A stretch of 64,000 nucleotides of DNA. Source: Phoronis australis. Lineage: Eukaryota > Phoronida > Phoronidae. The notes beneath the pieces were generated by a model, which had not been told where the DNA came from, made no database searches, and saw only the letters and a list, made by a program, of their open reading frames with translations. Both the position numbers and the translations under genes were made by a program. The DNA lies in contig NMRA01000288.1 in assembly GCA_002633005.1 (NCBI GenBank), forward strand, positions 324,300 through 388,299. The letters run 5' to 3'. Positions within the stretch are counted from its first letter, which is position 1. The number at the start of each line of letters is the position of its first letter. This document shows, piece after piece, positions 35,666 to 49,500 of this stretch.

Positions 35666-38600
35666 ATGGAAAAGACTCCCATGAATGGGCCTAAAAAGGT
35701 AAACCCAGTTGCCTTGTCGTTTTGATTCTCACTTAAGTTCGGTGAAAGGTTTAACTGCGAAATCTTTTGCAGCCATGAATTGTTTAGCTGTCAAGGGAAC
35801 CGAAGTCTACAACCGCACGACGTGGTCTTGTCAGAAAAATGTACCAAGAAAAGAAAACTTGATGCAAGTTATTATTTTATAAATATTGAGCAATTTAAAA
35901 CAATTGCTGGAACCCCTAATTCACTCTTCAGTAGTATGTAACTGTGTTCAAGTCATTATTATGTATACCATGTGCAATATCAGACAAGGCATATTTTGAA
36001 TGAAATATTGTAACTGTACGAAATAGGGCTCAGAGAAATCGGTTGTTTAGTTAATGATGAATTGAGTATTTATTTCACTATGTACCACAGGTGTTGGGAC
36101 ATATGTTACGTACTCATATGTTGACCGTTTCATCCCGATAGAACTATAGTTCAAGGTAAGTGCAGTTCGAAATGATCGTCCATGCAGTAGTTACCACTTT
36201 TGTTGAATGGTTCACCTTTCAACCCATACTACCCAACTGAGCACTATGGTTAATTCAGCCACGAGAAGGCGTTTTCCGGGTAGTTTTCAGTATAAACACC
36301 AAAGCCGTGACTTAATTTTGACGCGACTCAAAAGCAATTATTCAGTCATTTCCTTAGTATTTAAATCTTTGTTCAAACTTTAAATTAGTTTCCGCTCGTG
36401 GGATAAGGGCATGTTGTGACTTAAAGTCGTTTTCTAAAAACTGTGTCCAGTCACAGCAAGAGAAAAATTCTGATGATATATCTGAAGTCGTCAAGAATTT
36501 CCTACTAATATGCATGAAAGTATTCCATTTTCTCGGAAAATTGGGAGCGAAAGACAGATGGTACCCATACCGTTACCATTTGAGTAGTTTCGTATAGCGC
36601 TTCATGGAAAATTATCATTTTCGTTTAGAATTATCAAGGCCTATTGATGAATATGTCCCATTTTCAGAAAGACGGTTTTACTACACCGTCCTCACCAATT
36701 CACTCTACCACCACCACTATCACCGCATCGAGTGTGAATATCGAAAATGGTAAGAATTTGGTTAGAAAATCTATATTTCCAATTTCGTTTTGAAGCTTTT
36801 TTACAACTGGATCATCAGTATCTATTTAAGCATTTTCAGATTTTTAATACGGCTAATGATTTCAAGCTTGACAAAATTGACAAGAATGAATCAAAGAGAC
36901 CATGCAGTGATCATAATTCTGCCAGGGCTTTATGTTCGACTTATGTGCCACCTTTATAGGTGTGGCTGCTGGTGATTGCAAACCCGAGACCTCAAGCTCG
37001 AATCTGGAGAAAACTATTGAGAGCGCTGTACTCAAGTCGTGTGGAGATACAGTTAAAGGTGAATTTTTGTTCAACTGACTTTCAAGGTCACATGAGTTGG
37101 GAATCATAAAATAGCATCCCACCAATGAATCGTTTCCCAGTGTCCAATGACAACACTGAGTTCGGCATTTTAAGAATGCTCCATTAACAACCACTGAACT
37201 GGACATCTTTGGCCAGCTATTGTTAATCATGGTCGAATTTCCTGTCTAAGAAAATTCAATTTGAAAAATGTGCCCTACCAAACATTTTTGTCAACCCAGC
37301 CATACATGGCATTTTTCATTTTTGTCAATGCAGCCATGCTGTGCATGAACTGATCAAACATATATGTATCCAAAGCTGCTAGATATTTCTTCCATGTACC
37401 CGTGTCTGAGTGAGCGTACTATTCTGCACTGAATAGCATAAAAGATTCCAATGCAATGGGTGTAAAGCAAGTGCTTATACTAGCTGATACGTAATTTAGT
37501 TAAAAGGTTATCATCTGTTTTCTCTCAAATTGCATGTTGTACTGACAGCAATCGGAAATGATTTAAACATTGCAAGACCTTTTACAAGAGTTGCCCCACT
37601 TCCCTTAGCATCGTGATCACCCTGTTACTGTACATCAACTGAAGGTCAAGGGGTGATGCGTGCCATTGCAGCGTTCTGTCGTTCAGTAACTTTTCCAGAT
37701 GTGAGGGGTGCTGAACGTGCGATAACACTCTGTCTCTTTGTTAACTGCCCAGCTCAGTCTTTTGTCCCGTATGATAACAAGCAGGCCAATTATCTCCCAG
37801 GCTTCAAAGAAAACGTATGGTGGTTGCACGCTATTACCGAACGCGTATGAACAGTCAAACCCAGTGCGTCCGTTTGGACAGAATAGATTGTCTTAACTTC
37901 TGTTGTAGTTGGGCGATTTTGGCGATTCAAAAATAGAACATGATCACCACTTTGACAAGGAATTCAGAAATTCTATTGGTTTAAGATCAAATATGTTAGA
38001 ACTTAACTTTCATTTTTATCAGCCCAGCCCAGTCAGTCTAGATACGATCTGATCAGAGCTTATAGCAATTATCGAACAAGAGTGCAGGTCCTCCAACCAT
38101 TAATGCCAGAATGGAGTTAATCAGTCTTGTAAGATATTGGCTACGGGGGTAAACTTGACAACTTGTTGGGCTATAGAGTCGAACAAGTTGGGAGCAACGG
38201 GATGTCGGTCACATAAGGCTTGTAAGACCTCGCGCTGCTTTCCAAGTGCAGGGCTATATAGACCTTATGAACGACATTGCCATTTTTTCTGATTTTAATT
38301 ATGGAAACCCGCCAGTGCCCTATTACTTTGCCGATAAACTTCCCTAAGAAGTTCTGCATTGTTTAAGACTTTTTATTTTTATTGCACAGAGGCTGGACAC
38401 GATTTCTCAACCCTTATTAACCAGTGGGCTCAAAATTTCCAGTAAGTACTTGCCTATAAAACTTGATAATTTTAAACAATGAACAATCATTGCTAATAAA
38501 TTAGTAGCTGATCTAGGAGAGGCCAAGCACAATGTGTGTATGACAGACGTTTGCGCCGGATATAGGCCCCACAAGGGTTTATCGTCGCATTTTATCGAGG

Positions 38601-39655
38601 GAGCGGCTACCGGCCAACTGCAATTGCCACATTTGACAATGCAGCAAAAATTTAGCAATGAAAATGTACTATCATTGTTGTTACTTTCATACATTCACAT
38701 CTGGTGTGAACTCAACTGTGGTTTACTCGAGACAGACACCTCAGCTCGTAGTTCTGCCTGCGCTGGCCCATACGGGAACATACAGTTTACGGGGTACGAC
38801 GCATGGCGATTGTTCTTCAAAGGCCTCCCACTGTGTCACATTTTCGTGTTTTACTATTGGATTTTGCAGCCCGAGTGGATTTTGATCTTTGTTGTAATAG
38901 ACCTTTCCCCAGGATTTTGAGTGACGGTTTAACTGACCAGATAGAACACAATAATTGACACCTTTGTTTCCAAGCCGCTAGTTTACCCAACAAACAGCAC
39001 GTTGCCCGGTAAAACTTATTGTCCGTTAGTCGACATTGCGTAAGGGGACAGAGCTTGCGGCCAGGACTTTGAGAGACGGCTTAACTGACCATTTAGAACT
39101 AGTCATTCTTGAAACACCTTCGTTTACAAGTCGCCATTTTACCAGACAAACAACCTGTTGCCGAGTAAACCTTATTGATTGTTAGTCAACATTACGCAAG
39201 GGGACGGAGCTTGCGATTGGTCAATTGTCAGTCTAGTTTCATTTAACTTTTGCCTACTATGTATTTGACTAGTCTCGAAATACAGTGATCTATTTGTGTA
39301 CCACTTTAATGTCTTTTGGTGATCTATTTTTGACCTTTAGAGTACTGACAAATATATCGAGTGTCCATTATTAAAAGCAATCATCAGGCAGCATTTTGGT
39401 ATATATAATATAAAACTGAAGAGGTAAAGCATGGATTTCATTTTTGGTAACCATGCAAAACGGATAAATTTATTAATCATTAATACTTCTTACCAATCGG
39501 GTTTCAGAGACAGTGAAGACTTCGAAACTTTCAGCATCAGCCGATTGGATCGTATGCTGAAAAAAGCTCTGGCTTACGAAGCCCACCTGAAGACCGAGAA
39601 GTCAAAACTTGCAGTAAGGCTAACACAGTTAGCCAAAACCCTACAAGAAGACTAA
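35666..39655 (+). CDS. TEX12: TEX12-like synaptonemal complex central element protein
   Basis: Five coding exons join in phase: 35666-35698, 36668-36749, 36960-37058, 38390-38441 and 39508-39655 (TAA). They encode 137 residues; human TEX12 has 123. The start has a good context (GGCCATGG). The N-terminal half is Ser/Thr-rich and presumably disordered. The C-terminal half is helical with heptad hydrophobics: LINQWAQNF, then ISRLDRMLKKALAYEAHLK and SKLAVRLTQLAKTL. The last 38 residues align without gaps to the end of vertebrate TEX12 (as I recall it) at about one third identity, sharing the I..LD..LKKA.A.E..L and R.T..A.TL patterns. TEX12 forms 2:2 fibres with SYCE2 in the central element between synapsed meiotic chromosomes, and is reported from Hydra to vertebrates. 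A different small coiled-coil protein cannot be excluded. It is convergent with ST13. Confidence 0.55.
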
Positions 39656-40582
39656 ACCTTCCGTTTACATTCTTAAAGAGTGCCACTTTACTTTTGTGTG
39701 GTGCCAAAGTGAGTGTTATGTCAACACACCAACAGATACTCATTCTTTCATCATATTTATTACCAATGTATCTTACGAATACAATGAAAAATGTACATTG
39801 TGTTGTTCTTTCTTTATGAACATTCACTAACTAATCCACATATTATCTCTTGGACCAAATTCAAAAGCAGTGCCACTTGAATTCAATTTAATTTTATAGC
39901 AGTCTCACAATGTATAGAATTACATGCGCACAAAATAGAAAAAAACAAACCCAGAGTACTAACAGCTTTGCAACAGATACTACAGTAACATTGTATTAAC
40001 AAAATGAATGGTAACTTCAGATGAGACCATCAAAATCTAGAGTTCAGCCACCAAACAAGGTGCAATGAAATCGAATTTGGAAACAAAATGCCACAATTGG
40101 AGATTATATTCCTTTTGCAACATTCTTTTTTCAAATCCATTTAGCACAATGAATGTTCATAATGTAAGATTTTAGTTATCCAGAGCTGATACTACATTTT
40201 CAGAAATAACAGTGATAATTCGAAAACCTTACACACCAAGTAATGTATGACAAGATAGCACTGTTTTTTTGCAACTGTTATAAAACGCAAACAGAAACAT
40301 TACCTACTGAAAGGATGAGTTGTCATACAATTACAAAACATTTCTGACACAAAAACAAATATAAAATGTCAAATTTACTTTAGCAACAATCCAGTGCCAA
40401 TAACCAATACCTTATTTACTGTATGCAGATTGGAAAGTATTCAACACCTTTCATAAGGAAAACGACGTTTAGGGAAAGGTGTACAAATTTAAAGTATTAA
40501 TTACACGTTTCTGCCGCCCTCACCAAATGAGTGGTTCAGCTCAAATTTCGTTTAGCTGACACCGGATTGTCGAAGGTTATCT

Positions 40583-43500
40583 TTAATCCACCTAAAACAA
40601 TGAAAAATCGAATGAATTGTACAGCCATAGTTTCCATATCAACTTGATACATTGCACAAATGACCAAAAAGCTGAATTATTTCTGAGGCTCGATTTTAAA
40701 CATAAGACAAAATTCTTTGCTCCAGTTTATTCTGCAGTCGTACTATACTTTGTTAAAGCTACAATGAAGTAGCGCGATCATGTGACACAACTATCTGAGT
40801 TTGGAGGTTCTGTTTTCATCTGCTAAGAAGCAGGATTCCAATTCTACTGGACTTGAGCAACGTGGAACCATTATTAAAAGCCTGCTTGAAAGTAGCAGTT
40901 TACACCCCAAGAATGAATAGTGAAACATTGGTGACGGGTCACAAAAGACAAACTACTTCCATCTGTCTTTTAGATGAAATGAAATGAACTTTTTTATACA
41001 CTACGCAAATGGAATGATTGCTCCAAGGCCAATCATCATTACTCTACAAAAGGCGTTAATAACAGGGCTTGGAATGACCAATGACAAAAAACGCGGAAAC
41101 TTTTACGGCCCAAATCATGCCTTGAAATGGTCAATGTGAACCTTTCCTCGACAAAAATCGGGAGGTCTAAAAAAAGAAAAACGTTACCACCATCAGTACC
41201 TTGCGTCTGCGTCCTTTTAGCTCTTAGCTCGCCCGTCCGCACTCCCAACCCCACACATTTTTGGCTGCAGAGCGGTAGTATTTGTCGCCGCGCTTAACAA
41301 TAACACGAGACGCCATTGAAAATCCCATTTTTTTTTTTTTTAGTCCGCCCGCCCTTTTATTAGCAAATGGTCCACAACGTCGAGAATTCGAGCCCACCAA
41401 TATCGAATGCTGGGTGCGCGCATGAATATCAGTTTTGTTTCATGCGACTTAATTTTTTTCATGAAAATAATTATTTTTTTACAAACCCTCATCAAAAAAG
41501 AAACAGTTCACAGCATTTTGGAAAACAGTGCATAAAACATAGTATCTTAAAGTTTCAAACGAATCTGATCAGCCATTTCTGAACTATAACGTTCGGGAGT
41601 AAGCCAAACTTGGACATTTCTGTAGGGTCCTCGGTAACCTTAACTGCCGTGTGTGTACACCACATGCAGCAGAAGGTAGCATCTCTAGCTGTGAGAAGTA
41701 AATGGTGATATGATTGTTCTCAGATCAATCGGCATTACCTTGAAAGAAAAACATTTTCAGCTACTACACCATCTATACTTACGTCAAATGTTGAAGAATT
41801 AGTGTTGTTTGCTCCTGAGCCAGAGTTGCCCGATGGGGGAGGTGGACCACCAGGGAAACCTGGCATACCAGGTGGAAAACCTGTAGGAAACGAGTGATTA
41901 AAACCACACACACACCTGGTTGAAAATCACCACACAGTGATCAATTATTCCAGATTACGGTGAATGATATATTAAGGATGCATTTGGGCTGCACAACCTG
42001 AGGACACACACCTTGCTGTGATTGTGCTGCAGTTCAAAATACAGAGAGGTGTGCAAGATCCTGCATTTCTCAAGTTCTGCCTCAAGTTCTGGCTTGAGAT
42101 GTAAGTATAGACAGGCTGTACGTGGCAGGACTGACTCAACACCAACACAATATTGACACAATCTGCTCCTATTCCTGTTAAGAATAAACAAGGTAATAAC
42201 CAATACTTCGTCTGGTGTGCCATTATGAAGCCATGATTTTCCAAGTCACCAGATAGACAATGGTTTTAGGAGACCCGGGAGTCCACAGGTGGGGCTTCAA
42301 TGAAAACAAGGACAGAAATATCTACACTTATTGAAAGCTACCTCCAAAGCCTCCTGGCATACCACCAGTGGAGCCAGCACCTCCGTCAGGACCACTGAAC
42401 TTTCTACCCAGCTTCTCCAGGAGGTTCTGCACTTTGGTGTTGTTTTGGTATTTTGCCATGTTAGCGGGGTTCGCGCTAATGTCCTGGAATGCGGCGGAAA
42501 CCTCGGGGTCCTGGATATTACAAAAAGTTTCAGCATGTATGACTTAACAAACAGAAGTTTCAAAGTCCTCCTGCAATTTATTTCTGACATTTTAGATGTA
42601 CAGAATGTACAAATATCAAACAATATGTGAAGTAGCATATTTGCACCATATTGCTGCACCATGACACCACTCAATATGGAAACAAGGGTTGATGACTATT
42701 GAAAAGAACACTGTTATACAGACGTGCTTGCTATTCACAGAAGGTTTCTTGCAGTGATATAACCTAATTAGGAGTTGAGCAAATGAAAAAAACCCTAGTG
42801 TTTCACAATTTATTTATAAATAAATGTCATATATGTAGCCAGAGGTGCCACAAACACATAGCAGGAATCTAATGGGAAACATTCTAAACACAGCTCTTCA
42901 GCAGCATGGGAGCGCAAAAGCATCTTTGGCTTGAATATTTTTGTGTGAACCATTATCCAACCATAAAGAAGTCACAATATAACAGCATAACAGTCAATAC
43001 TGGGAAATATCCCGTTGCATTAAAGCCATACAAGAATGCAGAACGTTATCCACCAACCTGTCCTTTTCTAGCAACAGGGCGTAATGGCAACTGACATGTT
43101 GCCTTTCGAGATAAGCTTAAACAATTGTCAACTGCGGTACCTGGGTTATTTATTCATGCACAAAACCAAAATATGCACAACCACAAAATCGAAAATTTGC
43201 TGTATGAGCTGTATACTGAAATTTCAGACTTACCTATGAAACGGACAATGCTTTCCTTTTAGAATGTTAGAAATATCATTTATGATAAAACCGAGCATAA
43301 ACATTTTAACTCCTCTTTTCCACACATCCCCAGAGACCCTTAGAACACATGAAAATAATGAAAACTGCATAAGCTCACCTGGAACGCCTGAATTAGTTCA
43401 GGATCGTTGAGCAGCGCTGCCAGGTCTGGAGGCATACCGCCAGCGCCCTCGCCACCAAAACCACCGCCACCAGCGCCTCCAGGGAAGCCAGGCATACCAC

Positions 43501-46500
43501 CTGAGAAACCGGGCATACCTCCTCGGAAGCCACCTAGAACATACACGGCACATTAGTTGACTCATAACCAAAGAACAGAGTCTGAAGTTAGGTATAAAAC
43601 TCAGGTTTTGAAACGTACACTTGTGCAGTAGACTAGAGGCCAACTTGTGATACTAACATTAAAATATTACTGCAGTTTAAACTGCACCCAACTGGAAGAT
43701 TATGAGTTGTAAATAGACCAAAGAAACTACCAGCACATCGCTAGGTTGATTGTGAAGACATCAGGAAACTAGTTAGCATTGCTGCCAATCTTAAAAATGT
43801 TTTGTCTCGATATATATACATATATATCCAATTTATTAACCAACCGTGATGTAAGCAAACTCACTTTGTGTATTACATAAAGGAAAACATTGAACAAACT
43901 CATTGACAACTAACTCATTACAAGTAACATGTCTTGGCAGTAGCCAGTTCTTTTCTAGTGTTGGCCAAAAATTACCTGATCTTCCTTGCTGTCTGGCTCT
44001 CTCTGCTTCCTCCTACAAACAAGCCAAGCATGACAATGACAAACGTTTGACAAAACCAGCTCCTGGGTTTTACAATTCTTCTGAGCTAAATTGTACTTTA
44101 CTCGATAATTATATGTATGTGAACACATAGACTCACTTTACCTTACACCAGCCGCTTTTAATTGTCCAACATTCCAGAGATTATTATTACTTTAATCATA
44201 TTTCAGGATTCACACGTTGTCATAATAAATGGCTTTTATTTCACCAATCCCCGGTTTCTTATTCAACCCTGCTATTGACCCGCATTCATTTACCATGATA
44301 TTACAGGTGTCGATCATAAATTCATACTTCAAAGCTTGAATCAAAACGTAAACAGATTTAATGTAGTTTACACGCACAGTTACAGCAGGTGCTGCAAACA
44401 GTAAACGTGACCAACCTTCATTGCCTTTTCTCTGGCTTCTTTTGCCTTCTGGAGTCGTTCTCTCTTCTTCCTCCGTTCTCTGTCATCCCGTTTCATTTCA
44501 TACTTGTGATTATGCTCTCTTATCTTGTTTGCCTATAACACAAAATTCATCAACTGAAAAACAGTTGAAATAAAGTGACAATTCAAACTTTGTTTCAGTT
44601 GAATTCAAAACAGAAGTGGATTGACAATTGAAATGTATAAAACTCTATAACTTACCGAAGAGCAAAGCAGCGTATTGGCATGTGCCAACCGTGTTCATTA
44701 TATAAGGTGTATTCACATTTCCAATATTTCCACATTTTGACTAGAGAGAGAACAACACAAGAGCACTTTAAATTACATCTGGGCAATATTGTGTCAATTC
44801 AATAGCACCAACTGCAAAGTTAATACAAGTTCCAAGTAAACAATAGTTACATTAGGCATAACTATCTTTAACCACTCGGCGCACTGCTCATCGTAATCAA
44901 TCTTCTGGGCATTGGAGAAGTCCGACAGTGCCTCTATCCAATTTCCAAGCATCCTGGAAAGTGAAGATAAATTGAAAAAATGTGTGACCATATCCGTGAG
45001 AATGTCCATGGATGCTCAAATTCATTCAAGATACCACAAAATGTTACGTAAGGTTGTAGACTCGAACTGATAACTGATAAGTGTTGGATGTAACCGAAAT
45101 TCATTACAGTCAAGGGTATGGCACCAGCTCCTGGTGCTGCAACAATTGTCGAATGAAAAATGCTGAAGGAATAATATCAAATCAAAAAGACTCGATGTCT
45201 CAATCAAGACAATGATAACTGATATGGCCGATTCAATAATTTCATGCTTTATTTTCCAATTTAGTCAACTACAACGTGAAAAGAAAACAGTGTGAAGTTG
45301 AACCATTTACAGTGCAGTCACCGCCTCATTCTGAAGTAAAACAAAGTAAATCTGCTTAACTCTGAACATTATGAAATGTAGGGAGATGATCGACAGTATG
45401 GGCACATTTTGTCTCTTTAAAAGCCATATTGCGCACTGCTTTTGATTTGTCAAAACTGGCCACTTTCAAAGTACGACATAAGAATAAAAAGGCTAATTGA
45501 GCAAAAGCATGTCACCAATATGCTCCATTCCAACAACAGCTTAACAAATAGTAAACAACAATTGTGTACTTGACTTACTTCATGAGTCGATTTTTAGGGA
45601 CTTGCAAACTTAAATCAAAACACAAGCCATTGTGCAAAACAGGATGTTCCAAGGTAATGACTGTACTGCCTAAAGAGTGCTAAATACATAATTAAGCGTT
45701 ACTGTATTGGCACTTATAGCTTCTTGTTCAATACTGAAATCACCCTTAGAACCAAGGCTTGGAATGACCAATGACAAAAAAGGAAAATTTTCTAGTTGAG
45801 GTATCATTCTACAAATAAATAGGCTTATGTGATAGAAATAGGATGTAAAATTTAAGAGCAAGATTTTTTTTTACACATCGGAATAAAGTCAGAATAATGA
45901 TAAAAAAGAGGAAACTGGAAATCAAAAAAGAGTAAATAGAAATCAAAAAGAGGAAATCCCCTTAAAAGAAGAGAATTCCAAGCCCTGTAGAGCTAATAAA
46001 TCCAAGACTGTAACCAGCCAGCTAGCTGTATTTGACTGAACACCATAGCCTTGTATCAAGGCATTGGTTAGTCTTTTGTTCTACACACTCAAAGCAAAAG
46101 CTTTCATGAAACCTTAAGTTTGGTTTATTGATAGTTTTGATATCAGTATTGCCCAAGTAACAATATCAACTTGCTAATCCCAATATCACATGAATTTTCA
46201 AATGCTGGTACCACACACAACTAGAATACCAGCAAAATTGACTTGGAAATTGTGGAATGGAATATTAACCTGAGGGCCCATTATAAACCAGGCAGATTGT
46301 ACTGCAACTTGACAGTATTACTCAATAGCTAAGAACATTTCATATTACCTCAGAATGTGCATCCAGATGCACAAGTTCTGTTTATAAAATGAATGTAATT
46401 TTGAAAACGAAGGCCAATGAAAATTATGCATTCAAGCTTTCAGCAATGTTTGGTGACAACTCACTGACCATATCTTAATAATTGCCTTAAAAGCTCGGAG

Positions 46501-49500
46501 CAATATAAACTGACTATCTAAGAGGGAAAAGGGGCCGTGCAAATGAAACTGCTGATACAAAAAAAATCAATGAATCCACGTGCCCAACTCACATGTTAGA
46601 TCTGCCTCTCCATTTTAGTCCCAGAGCGCTGTCAGGATTGATACTGAGAACTCTGTCACAGTCCCTGTGGGCAGCGTTGGGCTTTTTTAGTTTTATGTAC
46701 ACGCTTGCCCGCTTTGACCAAGCGCGAGTGGATCCCGGGTTCTTTTGTAGGGCTTCCGTGAACTTTTCAATGGCTGCCTCCAAGTTTCCATCACCCATTT
46801 GCTGTTGGGCCTCGGAGCACAAGTCGTTACACACATCCATCATTTCTTCAGAGACCTACATTGGGATGGAGGCCTTCAATCATGCGTATAACCAATGATT
46901 ACTCGAAGCAAGCTGGACCAGCAAGAATATTCCTACATCTGATATTGATACATGCATGAAATATTATCTGTACAGAAGAATTAAAAGAACTTCAACATTT
47001 TTTAACACCATTCGCTCACCTGAATGATAGTTGACAACGAAATATCATCTTAAACCAGACTCCATAGGACAGAGTTGGTAAAGTAACACTGAATGCAAAC
47101 CTTAGTGTGACAATTTTTTAGTGTACAGTTCCAAACAGACTATCGCAATATGCAAACCATACCTCTCCAGAGGCTTCAGGCATTAGCTGTGGAGGATCAT
47201 CATCAGGTTCAACAACACAGGACAGATCAAGCTCTGGAAGCAGATGGATTACGACATAAGCCACATTACTGATATGTAAAATTAGCAGATTTAGTTCAAC
47301 CCACACACGGTGACTCTTCTATCAGTGCCGTTCAGGCTCAGATTTAGGCTAATCAAAAAGTGAAGTTCAAAAAATGTTGATCACGTCCTCTAATTCCTGC
47401 CTACAAAATGATTTCTATGCAGGATTGCAGTATTCGATCAATTTGTCACGTGCGACAAATAGTTCATCGACAAGATGACAAGTGCTATCATTCTTATCCT
47501 ACGACACATAAGGTGCATCAAAGTTCGCTTTGTCAATTGCAATTATTTTGGGCACATGACCAAGTGAAATTGTATGAGCAAACATAGGCGGATTTAGGGG
47601 TGGGACCCGGCCCCCTTTGGCTGGCTACCGCAAGCAAATTGGAACAGCAACAGCGTGAGGAAATAGGACTGGTAGCGGAGAAGGGGGGGAGCTCAGACCC
47701 CAGATTGCGGAGTTGGTTTTTTTTTTGTTTTTCAGTCCACTGGTAGATTTCCTGGACAGAAGGTTCACATGCCCGGCTCGGCATTTTTCGGGCCTGTGCT
47801 GCATATACAAAATCGTGCTTTACCCACTTTCCTGAGACAACATGTTGGGCCCCCTCTTAAGTATCCTAGATCCGCCACTGGCAAATTCCACAAAGTAAAA
47901 ACAAAACACAGTTGCACAAAGGTGAACTATGACCAATTCCATTCAGCAATTCAGCAACACCTTTCTACAGAAATAACAATCCCACAGGATAGCCACAGTG
48001 TAAACAACTTACACGACACTGATGTTTTATACAAAAATATTATGGAAACGGGACTTAAAAAAAGCAATTATAAAACAAAAAAAAATTTCTGTACATGTCA
48101 GGCAGCCGATGATAACAGCGTCCAAAGTAATCCCTGGGTTTTGAGTGGATTTTATATGCAAATATGTAGCATCTGACGTTAAAATCAGCTGGCGTCAATA
48201 CACAAGTTGCCGCAGCTGAAGATCATTATTACCAATTTCCAATCAATAACACTGAAAATTGCTCACTGTAAGCCTGTCTGTGGCATAAAGGTCACTAATA
48301 GTTCTGCATAGTCAGGCCTCACTGAGTTAGACTGCTTGAGAAAGATAATGAGCCCCTAACAATCTCTGAGCGTCTGCTCATGATACAACAGTGGATAGTC
48401 TCATACCAATATCACTCTCTATCTCTTCCTCTGATTCAACTTCAGGCTCAGGAGTCTACAAAGCAAGTTGAGACAAAGTTGAGAGTGATGTCACGAAACA
48501 GTAAGTTAGCAGAACGTGTTTGCGGGTAATCATTACAGAGGTTACATATAGTACGTATTGTAAGAGTAAGTTTATCAAATGTTACGGGTTGAAAGCAATA
48601 CATAACACGGTACTAAAAGCTACAGTATATGCCATATGGAAACGGAATTAATATGGTTTCCCCATCTTGCGACTTTCAGACACCATACTTTATGCACAGC
48701 TCTCCAACATGCCATTGGGAATTGTTTTTTTTAATTGTTCACTTTTGCATAGGGGCTATAAAATGACACTTATGATTTTTATTAGCTCAGAAGTGCCTTT
48801 AAATGAAAAAAAAATAATAATTTCGAAACTGCAACAGTGTTTTTGAGTTTTCAAAATTTAGTCATGTTATTAATACCGTTGTTTTGCTATGGACAGACCA
48901 TTCTTTTCGCAAAATTTTCCTAAAAAGACAAGGTCAGGTGATCCAACTAATATCAGATTGGTATAAAGTTAAAAATCAAAATTCTACAGGCTCTCTGCAT
49001 TCAGATAACAAATACTTAAACAGGATTAAAACCTATAGTTTTGTAGACATTTGGCTAAACGCACCGACTAGTCAATAAGGTCTTACATAACTTCAAGCTA
49101 CGTCTAGAAGAGGCAGTGTGGCCTAGTGGGATAATTGTTGCTTCCTTCGCTCAAGGTCATCATTTCGAGTCCCACTGGGCAAACTGCTAGATAGACCTAT
49201 GAGCCAGGTCTCCAGCTCCTCAGCTCAGTTTTAACCATATATTAATAAAGCATAAAAATGGTTCCAGGTGATCAGTGCAAGGGGCCCATCTGAGCTGCCT
49301 GTACACGTCTGGTAAGTGTACCAGACTGGCTGCAATTATTATTAAGCTGCATTTTCTGATGTCATATAGAAAGCAGATGCTTTTCCGTCTTAGATGACAA
49401 AACTCCGATGGCACTTGGATATCATAACAGAAATAGTTGAGGATACCAAACCAGACTTTGACCAATTATCAAATACTTAAAATAACTTTAACATGCAGTT

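Noticed and set aside
46593-46898. Plus-strand 101-codon frame
   Set aside because: Antisense shadow of the ST13 TPR exon.
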